64,000 nucleotides of DNA from Muricea muricata (lineage: Eukaryota > Cnidaria > Anthozoa > Malacalcyonacea > Plexauridae). Numbering within the stretch: position 1 is the first letter of the stretch; each line of letters opens with the position of its first letter. The position numbers were made by a program, and so were the translations under genes. A model generated the notes under the pieces. The model did not search any database. It saw only the letters and a list, made by a program, of their open reading frames with translations, and was not told the origin of the DNA. Location of the stretch: contig OY979731.1 of assembly GCA_963855995.1 (NCBI GenBank), forward strand, positions 3,063,001 through 3,127,000, read 5' to 3'. Below are positions 13,801 to 23,389 of the stretch, piece after piece.

Positions 13801-16268
13801 GAAGAATTATATCTGATAATGTTTATCCACTGTATGTGTCGGGTGCAGGTAGGGTCGTAACAGGCGATTAATTTGATCGTTTACGTGGAAACAAAACACC
13901 CAACCGACTAAAATATTACCTAATTACGTATGTAACTGGCTTCATGGAACTGACTACAATGGACTGATTTCATAGAGTGGACTGACTACAATGGACTGAT
14001 CTTACGGACACCACCGACACGTCGCTATTACGAAGTTACGAACACCCTGCTATTCTAAGGACACTTTTAAATCCCCAGCTAAAACTATTATTAATTGCAT
14101 TGCAATAGCTGTTTTCTCTAAATGCAACATGACAAATGCATACAGCCTTTAGTTAGTAAAACATCCCTTACAAGAGTCCCTTGACAAGCACGCAACTGCT
14201 ACTTGCACTATACTATACCTACACTTATATTTTACTTTATCGACGAACAATAATTGCTGAACTGTTATCCCTTCAGACCCTCTTGGTTAAAAACAAAGAA
14301 GGCTTTAACAATCTTCCACCGCTGCCTGGGATGCTTTCATATCGCGAGGACAACGAAAAACTTTACGTCAACAGAGGAAATAAGTGGGATGAAATCGGTA
14401 GTGAAAAAGAGGTTAGTTGTACTGCAGGTCTTGTTGAGTTTTAAAATGGCGATGTTTCTTGATCAGTCGGGCTGATGAGAAAAATAAAATTATGAATAGT
14501 AAATTTAATAATTCATTATAAAATAAACTTTAGTCAATTCACAAAGGCGCTTGATTGGGGTTGTTGTTGAATGTTTAATATTTTAAAAAGCACCACTTGT
14601 TAAGGCGTGCAAGCAATCTCATTACAGCATTTGGATAAGTTGTGTTCAACCGCTTATTGCGACAAACTTGGTGATATTATGAGCCTTGCTGCATGTTTTT
14701 TAGCAACTTTTACACAATGTGATAAAATAAGAATGCTACAAAATTTTAAGGATATTGATATATTACTAATGCACCAACAGTTGTTAATTTGAAGTTCGAT
14801 ATTCTAGACCGACAATTTAACACTACAAGTTGAAAAGCTACAACAGGAAAACTCCCAGCAAGAAAAACAAATCCAAAACCTTGGCAACAAAACTTCTCAA
14901 CAAGATAACCAAATCCAAAACCTTCGCAACAAAAACTCCCAGCACGAAAAACAAATCCAAAACCTCGGCAACAAAACCTCTAAACAAGACAACCAAATTC
15001 AAAACCTCGGCAATAAAAACTCCCAACAAGATAACCAAATCCAAAACCTCGGCAACAAAAACTCGCAACAAGACACACAAATTAAAATTCTTGAAAAAAA
15101 GTTACAAAAGATTGAAACAGAACTAAACAGTAAGTAAAAATAAAATATAGCGTACCACCGCTTCATCATGGCAAGAAATCATAGACCCAATTAATATTCT
15201 ACCCAATATCATGTTAACCATGACTTCGTTACTAAAAGTAAGCTCCCCGAGGTGCGTTCAATTTTGGATCTGAAAGTATATTTGGTTCTTCTCGAATGTT
15301 TTGTTTGGTTTGGTTCTCCTCCTGATCAAGCACTCATACTCTAAGGCATCATTGCGTTTATCTTATGAATAAATAGCATACGCATGAATGCATGTATGAC
15401 TAATTGTTGTAGTTCACCAGGGTGGAAGCATTGTAAAAAGTAAAGCGGATAATATTGTAAGTTTGAGTCGCACGCACGCAAAATAGAAACGGCATTGTAT
15501 GGTGGTACATTTTATGTCGGTTCGCAAACGAAAGAAAAACAGCTTTTTGCAGCTCTATGGTGCCAAATCATTGTGAGAATTTTACGAACTGTTCCGTGCG
15601 AACTAAAAAAATATTTTTGTTATTTGGATGTAGTAGGTTCAAAATTACATCCTGGAAAGTCGTGTAAAGATATCTTGGCAAGAAAAACTGTCGCCACCTC
15701 AGGAACTTACTGGATCATGCCCGCTTCCAATAAAACCTTTCAAGTTTACTGTGACATGGAAACTCGCGGGGGAGGCTGGACCTTGGTTTACAGCTATACC
15801 TTTACAAATTATAAGAGTTTTGGCTCAGGAAGTAATGCCGTCACCCCCCGTCCAAACTGGCCTGCCAGGAAAGTTAACGTTCCAATCTCAACCACCCCTC
15901 CACCCAATGAGTCATCACTTGGGGCTGTTGACTGGAATGTCTGGAAGGACATTGGAAAGGATTTCATGGTGAAATCCAACATAAACGATTGGATAGTTTG
16001 TCAACCAATTAACGGAAGTATAGTCACAAAGAAACATGGATCAATAAGCTGTCAAAACATAAAGAACGTGGCGACAGCTTGTAGTGGTGTGGTTCCAAAT
16101 AAAATGTATTGGTTTTTTCGAGGACCTTCACTTCATGCTTCATTCAAATACTATTATTTTGGTGGAGGCACCCGTTATTACTGGCCAACTCATGATCCTT
16201 GTGGGAAAGATCAAGAAAATCACAAGAAAGGAGTCAGCAACCCAGGTGGACAAATCTATCTTCGCTAG
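7898..16268 (+). CDS. Secreted coiled-coil protein with two fibrinogen-like modules (12 exons, 750 aa)
   Basis: Exons: 7898-7987, 9241-9361, 9649-9770, 11181-11389, 11698-11878, 12199-12293, 12380-12452, 12717-12944, 13329-13370, 14277-14411, 14808-15129, 15634-16268. All junctions are GT..AG with matching phases, giving 2253 nt. Exon 1 is a signal peptide (hydrophobic VLVLLLISLQWL). Residues ~70-300 hold a first fibrinogen-like module (GFYWIK, WCNTHTDNGGFLLVG) rich in Cys. Residues ~388-432 (PGMLSYREDNEKLYV) resemble the trimerisation segment of collagens XV/XVIII. Residues ~433-539 are a 14-residue-repeat coiled coil. The terminal exon (~540-750) is a second module (GKSCKDI, CDMETRGGGWTLV). 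It is likely a secreted oligomer of the extracellular or skeletal matrix, related to coral SOMP-5-type proteins. The last acceptor is TAGTAG, so it may start 3 nt later. Function is inferred from domains only. Confidence 0.88.
8349..8432 (+). repeat. tRNA-like (SINE-type) relic
   Basis: In intron 1 the sequence has an A-box-like gcgcagttcggttggcagag and, about 50 bases on, a B-box-like gctcgattcc. The pairing is poor and no clean cloverleaf forms, so a tRNA-derived SINE head or dead tRNA fits better than an active tRNA gene. Confidence 0.3.
9790..10215. repeat. 'ggtccgtac' foldback repeat in intron 3
   Basis: A near-perfect hairpin at about 10090-10205 has arms built on 'gtaccgtgaaatatcgga' with the gacctcgct motif at the loop. 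Similar 'cggtccgtaa' motifs at 9805-9870 suggest the left end of the same element. Confidence 0.6.
10550..11140. repeat. Large foldback element in intron 3
   Basis: The arms are inverted copies. The left includes 'ggcttattaataaaaacctt', 'gtttctgaaacactgaag' and 'gacgttacaacctgggta'; the right has their complements near 11090, 11020 and 10935. At about 590 bp it is a non-autonomous DNA element. It holds no open frame of note. Confidence 0.65.
13425..13900. repeat. MITE with 'gtttccacgta' termini in intron 9
   Basis: The left end 'gtttccacgtatc' is mirrored by 'tacgtggaaac' near 13884-13894, with further 'gtttccacgtatc' copies inside (about 13780). It lies between exons 9 and 10 of the complete gene. 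Confidence 0.45.
14850..15105 (+). repeat. 42-bp coding minisatellite (six units) in exon 11
   Basis: Six tandem units each encode 14 residues of the form (N/T)SQQ(E/D)(K/N)QIQNLGNK. Every unit is two heptads, so the repeat keeps both frame and coiled-coil register. The last unit is diverged (QIKILEKK) and leads into the end of the coil. Confidence 0.9.
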
Positions 16269-19200
16269 AAAGGAAACCTCAGCATTCAGTATAGTTTGTT
16301 TTATATAACATAATGATATATAACTTAGACAAGAAATGACAACACAGACATAGTCTTCTGTATATAATCTGTGATATCTAAGAGGATATTATTAAAACTG
16401 CTTGCAAAACAGTTTTATAATTGCAATAATTGTTGTACAAGTTACTGGAAAAAATTATATAATCTCTCTGTAGGTAGGATATAATCTGAACATTTCTAAG
16501 AATGCAAAAAGTTGTGGCTGGTCTTTAACTAAGTACGTTTATTCACAAGCAGTCGACAAGCTGTGTTCGCACAGTTTGTCTATCTATTGTCACTGTAACA
16601 AAAATTGCAAATATGAAAGTCTGCAGCTGTAATTACACAATGCCGGTGTAACAGGAAACATGAACCCCCCAAAAAAAAAATTGCTTCTTCCCTCCGGCGA
16701 TATTTCCTAGGAAATATAGCCCGGGGGGAAATATCATATCTGTCTACACTATACACTACCTCACTCAACGTTTAGTTAGTACTGTAATATACTCCAATAA
16801 ATTCAAAATAGCAATATTTTCTTGGGAATTATAGCTACAATTGTCATTGAACTTGGTCTCGACTTTGCTCGTGTGTTTCTACAGTTCAAATTGACGAGCA
16901 TCTTTAACATAAACACTGCTCTTTGAAAGGCAACAGCCAATCGTGTAGTCGTGTTTAGGTTTTTGTCGTGGATTGGCCTTAATAATGCGAGAAAAAATTC
17001 TTATATGACACCAATTGTTATTTTCATTTATTATTATGTAGCTACATTAAATTTCCAAGGGCACAAAACCGTGCGCTTTACGAGTATTTTCTTTTCTTTG
17101 AAAGTCGTTTTACGCATCTTTGCGTTCAGCCCAGTGCTAGGCCGAGAATTAAGGGGAACGGATTGGCAACTTTTTTGTCTTGCGTATTTCATCTTCAGTT
17201 TTACGAAACAGAAACAAACATTGGACAACTTGGTTAGTAATAGAAATAAAACTTATATACTGTACTATGGCCTTTGAGTACGACATGGTCGCAAACTGCT
17301 CTACTCGTTTGGTTAGCTTAAACAAACACGATCACTCATGTTTTGAAATGTCAGGACTCGTTTAAAAATAAGATATGTAACGGATTAACACACTGATAAG
17401 ATATGAAGATTTTTTCCTAGTTTCGATATCCAAATAAAAAATCTATTATGCTTTGAAATGTTCATATTATTTACCATATGACATCAGTCTCTTTCGATAT
17501 TGCATTAACAGATCTATATTTTTTGCAATGTTTATAATTATCGCTAACCTGATAGCAGGCTAATTTATCGCCACATGGATAAGATATCGAATTCTCTAAT
17601 TCATTAATAATTCATGAGCAATTTATGATGCGCCTTGGATAACCCGGTCAAACACCATCAGAGTACAACCATAGCTCATTGTTGCATACGTAATTAAAAT
17701 ATTTGATGAAAATCACTAGCGATCTTTCTCAGATATCTTAATTACGCATGCAAAATCAAGTCAGCAAACAAATTCACACCTAAAATTGGTTTAATTGTAA
17801 TCAATGTTTGTCGTCTACAACAAAACTAATGCCACAGCCACTAGAAACACACTTGTCGAGTTTAATCCCTCGACCACTAAACACACTTTTTTCAAGAGCT
17901 CCTTCGTCCCCTACTTTGTCATTTACTAAACATTGAGAGCTGACAATAGTATCACATTTCGCGGGACCTAACGCATCAGACACTGTCCGTTGTTGGTCAT
18001 TAGTGCTCTTTTCATAAGCCAATAATGCATTTGAACGGTGACAAAGCCACATCGTCAAACCCCACTTCAGTTATCAATTTTGTATCTCAATAAAGTTCCT
18101 AATTACAATATGCTTGGTCAGAAATTTTATTCAAATCAGCAAACCAAAAAACATCCTGTTACGTCTCGATTTATTTGAGAAGCCATATGAACAATTCGAG
18201 CTCGTGTCCCACCGGGATATCCAAACACTCGAAAATAATGGACAAAAACACTCGCGCTTCGCGCTCGTGTATTCACCATTATTTTCTCGTGTTTGGATAT
18301 CTCGGTGAAACACTCGATCTCGTTGTTCATATATTACTTAAGGAATTAACAAGTCTACCTATGAAATTTTCGATATCATTGATCAGTTTATCATATCTAT
18401 CATGGTTACCATATTATTAAGATCTTTCAATTTTCTATATCAACTCGTATTGCAAACAAATAGTTCATGGCCACATCAATAACTTCATTGCACTTTAAAA
18501 AAACTTGCCTTACACGAGATATCTTGGCTAAGACCAAGACCAGGCGATGCAGTATGCTTAGACCTCCCGTGTCTATAAGATTTTTGATGGAATTTTACCT
18601 AGTACCTACATCATTTTAACAATTTTGTATCAATGCACATTTTACTGAAAGTCTAACCTGTTTTGTACATCTTTCTTACAGGGCCTTTCTTAAGAGATTG
18701 TCAGAGAGACATTACCCTCCCTGTTATATATATAAGGAACTTGACCGAAAATATATGTGTCTCATAAGCCAATGATATTTTTACCACAATTAGTTGACCC
18801 GTTACATCAGCGGGTGAAGCAAACCAAACACCTCTGTTCTTGGTTCACAAAGTCTTACAAATATATCATTGATGCATGTTTATATATTTTTTGGTCACAT
18901 TTCTTATATATTTAACGGGCGATGTCAATGCCTCTCGTGCTAACCTTTGAAAAAGTTCCTTTCTTTAATCAGGTGTTCCACTAAGGTTGACCAGGGAAAC
19001 TTACACAACTACTGTATTCTATAGTGTCTATAATAATTCTTAAAATTAAGCGATGAAAAAATTCAGCGTACATAAACTTTGCAACTGTCATGTTAGAAAA
19101 CCATGTTAACTTCAAAATTGTGAAATCTGTTTTGGTCAATTACCAAACGTTTCGTGTAATGACATGCCTGCCAAGTGAAATAACGCAAATGTCATCAATG

Positions 19201-19527
19201 CAGGCTTCACAATTTACCACTGCAAATTTCGTTATCACCCCAAAAACTGGTTTTTACTGCTCAACAAAATTAGGTACAAAGTCGCAAGGCAAAATCCATC
19301 ATGTTTGTTATTTGAACTACGACCTTGTGTGACGTTTAGCTCAGGCAAGAGCTCTCGTGTGCGGCTGGTTTCAGGTTCACGACAATATCAGTTATGCATC
19401 AAGTGTTTCCGTATTTGCAGAAACGAAATATTACAAAAGCTCAGATAACACGAGGAAGAATGGGTTTTACTATAATTTACCTACATGCAATCGCGAAGGA
19501 TAGAAGTCTGATCGAATCTTCAATACG
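16269..19527. other. Intergenic, second copy of the inter-gene spacer
   Basis: No gene is supported. Blocks match 1754-7897 in the same order: the 3' flank (16269-17080), the middle blocks (17450-18700) and the 5' flank (19000-19527). Several long insertions present at 1754-7897 are absent here. A candidate poly(A) signal aataaa lies at about 16797, but it is far from the stop. A hairpin at 18190-18330 is listed separately. Confidence 0.55.
18190..18330. repeat. Hairpin MITE
   Basis: The inverted arms contain 'ggatatccaaacactcgaaaataatgg' in broken complementarity (left arm ~18215-18241, right arm ~18276-18303), with a short loop holding 'cgcgcttcgcgc'. Stop-free frames on both strands here are by-products of the palindrome. 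Confidence 0.6.
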
Positions 19528-19616
19528 ACGAGTTCTCCACAATCACAAAACGCAGTTCGTGCAGGAGTGCTAGTCTCTGATTGATATCTGTACAATGGTT
19601 GATGACTGAGGCAAAG
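19528..19616 (+). pseudogene. Orphan signal-peptide exon, start codon lost (copy 3)
   Basis: This is about 90% identical by eye to exon 1 at 7898-7987. The initiator ATG is ACG (19528-19530) and one base is missing near 19577, so it cannot encode the signal peptide. The splice donor survives, and four bases later the 4.5 kb element begins its target duplication. Confidence 0.75.
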
Positions 19617-19619
19617 GTA

Positions 19620-19627
19620 CAGTAAAA
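19620..19627. repeat. Left target-site duplication of the 4.5 kb element
   Basis: cagtaaaa here matches cagtaaat at 24121-24128 in 7 of 8 positions. An 8-bp duplication with one substitution, or a 7-bp one plus one base, both fit. Confidence 0.65.
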
Positions 19628-19707
19628 GTAGTCTATCCGGCCTGTTTGGGATCGGAAGTAATTAGTATGTAGGATGGTATTGGCGGCGGAAGTAATTAGT
19701 ATTCAGG
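19628..19707 (+). repeat. Left terminal inverted repeat
   Basis: It begins gtagtctatccggcctgttt and matches the reverse complement of 24041-24120 at 74 of 80 positions. The first 42 positions are identical. Confidence 0.92.
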
Positions 19708-19880
19708 ATGCCGCCGGAAGGTGACGTCATCAAGAAAATCTGGCGAGGGAAGTAATTAGTATGCAGGTATTGTTAAGACCGGAAGTAATTAGTATGCAGG
19801 ATGCCGTCGTCATGAGGAGGGCCCTTTTGGCATCGGAAGTAATTAGTATTCAAGATGGCGCCGGAAGTAATGGTAACGTT
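19652..19880 (+). repeat. Subterminal array of 'ggaagtaattagtat' units
   Basis: Five full copies and one partial copy of ggaagtaattagtatnca occur at the left end, and two in inverse orientation at the right end. Some are preceded by cc, giving ccggaagt, an ETS-like core. Repeated subterminal motifs of this kind are typical transposase-binding or promoter elements. Which role applies here is unknown. Confidence 0.75.
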
Positions 19881-19920
19881 ACCGGGTAATGTTACCAGGT
19901 AATGTTACCAGGTAATCACA
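19871..19920. repeat. 'ggtaatgttacc' palindrome repeats
   Basis: One ggtaacgttacc palindrome is followed by two copies of ggtaatgttacc and a partial ggtaat. They lie between the subterminal array and the 3' end of the leftmost minus-strand frame. Confidence 0.7.
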
Positions 19921-19997
19921 AGTATTAAATTAGAATGTTTATAAAAGAATACAGACATGGTTTTATTTCGTGACACAAGTAAAAGATAACAAATATT

Positions 19998-20444
19998 TTA
20001 ATGCTTTATTTCGTTTTGATAGTTTGAATCGTCAAATGTTTTTTCGACTTTTAAAAGCCGTTGAAACTTTCTCTTGTGTTCATCGGTTTGGTCTTGCTGC
20101 GTTTTTCGTGGTTTCTTTGACAATGGATTGGACGGTAGGCTCATCGCTGTGCCCACCCATTTCGTATGACCTGTAGACCGGTGCTTTAATTTCACAGGCC
20201 AATAATTTTCGCCATTGATCTCAACACCTCCACGGACAGGCTGATAGTTTTCGTTGCGCGATGTGTTGTACATTTCAATGATAACATAGCCTTCGGGAAT
20301 CTTACGGACCCCCGGTACTCCCGAGGTGTATTCTTGCCACTCGGGAATAGTTGCATTGGACCAGGTGACGGTTTGCACAGGCTTCTTCCTTGAAGACGTG
20401 ATTTTGGTTGTTGTGCTGCGTTTGCCTACAGGCTTGGTTTCCAC
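19998..20444 (-). pseudogene. C-terminal frame of the element's minus-strand gene block, unknown
   Basis: About 148 codons are open without an ATG; the frame simply enters from the upstream ATPase frame near 20440-20460. The product is basic (KPVGKRSTTTK at its start, KKPRKTQQDQ near the end), with a compact middle containing YVIIEMYNT and NYWPVKLKHR. It may be the ATPase C-terminus after a frameshift, or a separate protein using a non-ATG start. I do not recognise the domain. Confidence 0.55.
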
Positions 20445-20449
20445 ACGTA

Positions 20450-21147
20450 GTGTTCACACCGAAGTGATAAGCATAGCATTCCCCAAATAGGTCTGCAAGA
20501 ATTTGCTGATCGGCTGGTGTGCCGGGTTTGTTATCCACCAACAAATATCCATACGGTTTTTCGGTCTCTTTGTAATAAGCGTGCATAAAGTGCACTCTAT
20601 TTTTGTTGAACATGCGTTCCCCGATAATTCCAATTTGTGTCCAATCGGAAGAGAACCAAGTACTGGGCATTTTGGCTGATATCCGTATTATATTTCCCTT
20701 TAGGAAACATGTTTTGCAGCAGTAAGATAACGCTGGCGTTTCGATGACGGCCTTGGGTAAACAATCGAGACACTACAGGACAGTCTGTCGCTTCAGCCAT
20801 CAAATCGTCTAGGATGATGATGTTATTGTACCGGGCATTGATTTCACACAGATCTTCGCAGACAGTTCGGGCACACCTCTTTCACATCGGATACTTTTTC
20901 CAAGCGATGTTTTCAACTTTTCGTAACATTCTTGCCATTGATTGTAGTACCAAAAAATGCGAATTTGCTCTTCATACACGATACGATTGTTTTCCAAAAT
21001 TTGTCGGACAAAATACGTTTTTCCACTTTGTGTGGGACCCACAACCAAAAGTGAGAATTTATGGCGGAAGGACAGGACAGGATTTGGTTGCCAAAGATGT
21101 CGTACGCGCTGCTGTTCTTGGTCTTTTTGCGGGTGGCGAATGTTCAC
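20450..21147 (-). pseudogene. Packaging-type P-loop ATPase, frameshifted
   Basis: From an ATG at 21147 the frame reads a hydrophobic strand and a Walker A motif (GPTQSGKT). A Walker B (IIILDD) lies near 20810-20830 in a different frame, followed by GRHRNASVILLLQN, a sensor-like strand-Asn. The next stretch (KGKYNTDISQNAQYLVLF) and the C-terminal part lie in a third frame. At least two breaks, near 20855-20880 and 20645-20665, interrupt the gene. The order Walker A, Walker B, Q/N sensor fits the FtsK/HerA ATPases that package viral and Polinton DNA. As it stands the copy should not yield a complete enzyme unless the indels are assembly errors. The gene overlaps the upstream C2H2 frame by about 90 bases. 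Confidence 0.8.
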
Positions 21148-21370
21148 TTTGTTTTACACGCTTTTGTCCACGCTTCTCAACGTTCATATAGGACATAGTC
21201 ATATGCGGAGACCTTTCGATGCGGGGCTGCCATGACGACACCTGGGCTTGCTTAAGATAGGGCTTTCTCTCCTCAGAAGATAAGCCGTGAACTTGTAAAA
21301 GATGTGTACTGATATTCTTCAAATCAGGTCGTCCGCAAACCGAACAGATCCGGCGAAATCGTCTTTGCAT
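21059..21370 (-). CDS. Small C2H2 zinc-finger protein upstream of the ATPase
   Basis: The frame starts at an ATG (21370) and has 103 codons. Residues ~9-29 form a single finger, CSVCGRPDLKNISTHLLQVH (C-x2-C-x12-H-x4-H), followed by LSSEERKPYLK. The C-terminal half is basic (KRGQKRVK, PPAKRPRTAAR), like a nuclear localisation signal. It overlaps the start of the ATPase frame, so the two may have been one polypeptide before an indel, or two overlapping genes. A DNA-binding or terminus-recognition role is inference. Confidence 0.6.
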   Translation of the reverse strand: MQRRFRRICSVCGRPDLKNISTHLLQVHGLSSEERKPYLKQAQVSSWQPRIERSPHMTMSYMNVEKRGQKRVKQSEHSPPAKRPRTAARTTSLATKSCPVLPP

Positions 21371-21458
21371 GGCTGCTCCAGTAAATGATTCCAGTTTAGA
21401 TAGAAACACGATTCTATATACTATTGCTTTGAGGGAGCAGTGGTGTGGAAATTCTCTG

Positions 21459-21612
21459 AAGCTTCTGTGAAGCTTCTGTGAAGCTTCTGTGAAGCTTCTG
21501 TGAAGCTTCTGTGAAGCTTCTGTCAAGCTTCTGTCAAGCTTCTGTCAAGCTTCTGTGAAGCTTCTGCCAAGCTTCTGCTAAGCTTCTGCGAAGCTTCTGT
21601 GAAGCTTCTGTC
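21459..21612. repeat. 14 x 11-bp tandem repeat in a divergent spacer
   Basis: Fourteen consecutive units of aagcttctgtg (with variants tc, cc, ct and cg at the end of the unit) fill the space between the minus-strand C2H2/ATPase block and the plus-strand acidic gene. The position suggests a bidirectional regulatory array or replication-related iterons. No function is proven. Confidence 0.95.
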
Positions 21613-21681
21613 TTGTTTTTGTGTATAAATAGTCGTACATAGCCGAGAATTTGTTTATTTTGCACTGACATTCGTAAGACA

Positions 21682-22197
21682 ATGGACAGTCAATACAGCG
21701 AAAGCCTCGTAGGCGATGACTACAGCGAAAGTTCCATGGAAACTCATGCCGAAGACGATAGTAGCATTACGACAGAAGACCGTGATGAAAACAGTTCTGA
21801 AGAAGAACAAAGCAGTATCACAACTGAAAACAGTTCTGATGAGGAAATCGATCCCTGGAGTACATTGATCAACGACGCAGCGTCTAAGGTCCGGGATCAG
21901 TACCATGATATCTTGCAAGCGCTTCTCATGGAGGGTCATGACGAAAGCAAAGCGAAAGAGGAAGCCTTTGAAAAAATTCTGCCTGTTTTTCAAAAGGAAT
22001 TGGGCGATGTCTACATGGATAACTTGATGAAAGCGTTGAAAAGAGATCCCATCCACAAAAAGATCATGGCGACCCGAGATGATTATGTGAACAACAATAT
22101 GTTTGATCCGGATGAAGCTATAGCAGCGGCCGTAAAGAAGAGAAAGTTTTTGTTGAAACGGCTATTAGAAGGTCAAGGACGTTTTCCAGAACAATGA
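21682..22197 (+). CDS. Acidic protein of the TIR element (171 aa), unknown
   Basis: This is an intact frame from ATG to TGA and the only undamaged longer gene in the element. Residues 1-55 are Ser/Glu/Asp-rich and low in complexity (DDSSITTEDRDENSSEEEQ). Residues ~60-171 look alpha-helical (HDILQALLMEGHDESKAKEE) and end basic (KKRKFLLKRLLEGQGRF). There is no membrane segment or Cys cluster. It follows the 11-bp repeat array by about 70 bases. I do not recognise it; an acidic activator-like or nucleoprotein role would be speculation. Confidence 0.7.
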   Translation: MDSQYSESLVGDDYSESSMETHAEDDSSITTEDRDENSSEEEQSSITTENSSDEEIDPWSTLINDAASKVRDQYHDILQALLMEGHDESKAKEEAFEKILPVFQKELGDVYMDNLMKALKRDPIHKKIMATRDDYVNNNMFDPDEAIAAAVKKRKFLLKRLLEGQGRFPEQ

Positions 22198-22543
22198 ATC
22201 CAAACACTATAGATAAACTATTGCCCTAAGTAAATGGTTGTAATGAGAAGGCTATATCTTAATAAATATGTGGAAACACAGTTCTCTTTTATATGTTTAC
22301 TCAAGGCGTAACGTTATATCCCTACAAGCCATAACGTATCGCCAAACAGTATAAAACTCACTTCACAACACATACTGGTCAAGATGAAGTGCTTACACGG
22401 AAAACCTTGTGCTCACACAAAAAGGATTAGTAATTGCGAAGTGCTTTTTCGGATGGGTTGAACAAACGCAGAATATGTGTTTTGAAATATATATTATAAA
22501 GCTGTGTACAACAATAAAATGTAGAACGTTTGTAATGTTTCAA
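22198..22543. other. Element-internal spacer
   Basis: Between the convergent ends of the acidic gene (+) and the next minus-strand frame. It holds aataaa on the + strand at about 22259 and 22513, suitable as poly(A) signals. No frame is seen. Confidence 0.4.
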
Positions 22544-23019
22544 TTAGAGCTGTGAGTTGAGATTATTGATAAAGTTTGAGCATTGTTCTTTTCCATTTCG
22601 CTTCGTGAGTGGTCGGGAGAATTCGTAAAAAGACTCTTCGGGCACGCCTTCGAAGTAGTTGCATGAATCTTCTTGAGCACAGAATAAATGATCTTTGTCG
22701 ACAGTTTCTTTTTTGAGTTTACGAACTACGCATGTATCCTTTGTTTACTACAGCTTTTCATTAGACGATGAATTTCTTTTTGATCTATCCCACATAAGAA
22801 ATATAAGCACAGCATTCCCTGGTTATTTCTAAGTCTTCTCATTTCTTTGAGGTCACGGCATGCACCGTCTACCAAATTGTTCAACATCCAGGTTTGTACG
22901 TCAACCCTCCGTGTGCGAAGATATAAAGTAGTCCTCTTTTTCTATAAATATTCAACTCTTTTTCTAGCCTCTGCCACACGCTTGTTCAGGTCATGTAACC
23001 GCGATAAGTTCTCCTCCAT
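22544..23019 (-). pseudogene. Decayed element gene, unknown product
   Basis: An ATG at 23019 opens a frame with a helical start (SRLHDLNKRVAEARKRVEYL) that hits a TAG after 25 codons. The same frame continues for about 70 codons (WMLNNLVDGACRDLKEMRR) to a TAG, and a shifted frame then runs to a TAA at 22544-22546 (DSCNYFEGVPEESFYEF). Continuous protein-like composition across the breaks supports a former gene of about 155 residues. No family is recognised. Confidence 0.6.
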
Positions 23020-23226
23020 TAAATTGACAATCTAAAAGTCTTATCTCTGTGAAAGTTGTAAGCACTATGCTCTCATCGACTCAATATTCTCATTTTATAG
23101 TGAGGATAACTGAAAACCAATCAGACTCGCTTGTACTCGTTCCAAAATCTTCACACAATGAATTCGTTTTGTTTATTCTCTTATCTTTAGGTACTCGTTT
23201 GAACCAATCAGAAGACGTTTAGCGTT

Positions 23227-23365
23227 AGATCTCCCGGGAGATTTGACGTGAGATCTCCCGGGAGATTTGACGTGAGATCTCACGGGAGATTTGACGCCAT
23301 ATCTCACGGGAGATTTGACGCCATATCTCACGGGAGATTTGACCATATCTCACGAGAGATTTTAC
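23227..23365. repeat. 6 x 24-bp palindromic repeats in the second divergent spacer
   Basis: Units centre on atctcccgggagat or atctcacgggagat followed by ttgacg. The core of the first two units is a perfect palindrome, and later units drift to atctcacgagagat. The array lies between the minus-strand gene at 22544-23019 and the plus-strand RING gene starting at 23390. Repeated palindromes in a shared 5' region look like binding sites for a dimeric regulator. Confidence 0.9.
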
Positions 23366-23389
23366 AATCATAACACTCACTCGCTAAAC

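Noticed and set aside
18114-18420. Several open frames on both strands
   Set aside because: They read through a palindromic hairpin and mirror each other.
20814-21235. Plus-strand open frames within the element
   Set aside because: Antisense to the ATPase and C2H2 frames, which carry recognisable motifs.
21371-21526. N-terminal extension of the C2H2 frame through the 11-bp repeat (repeated KLHRSFTEASQ)
   Set aside because: This is the tandem array read in frame; the ATG at 21370 is nearer to the finger and leaves the array as non-coding spacer.
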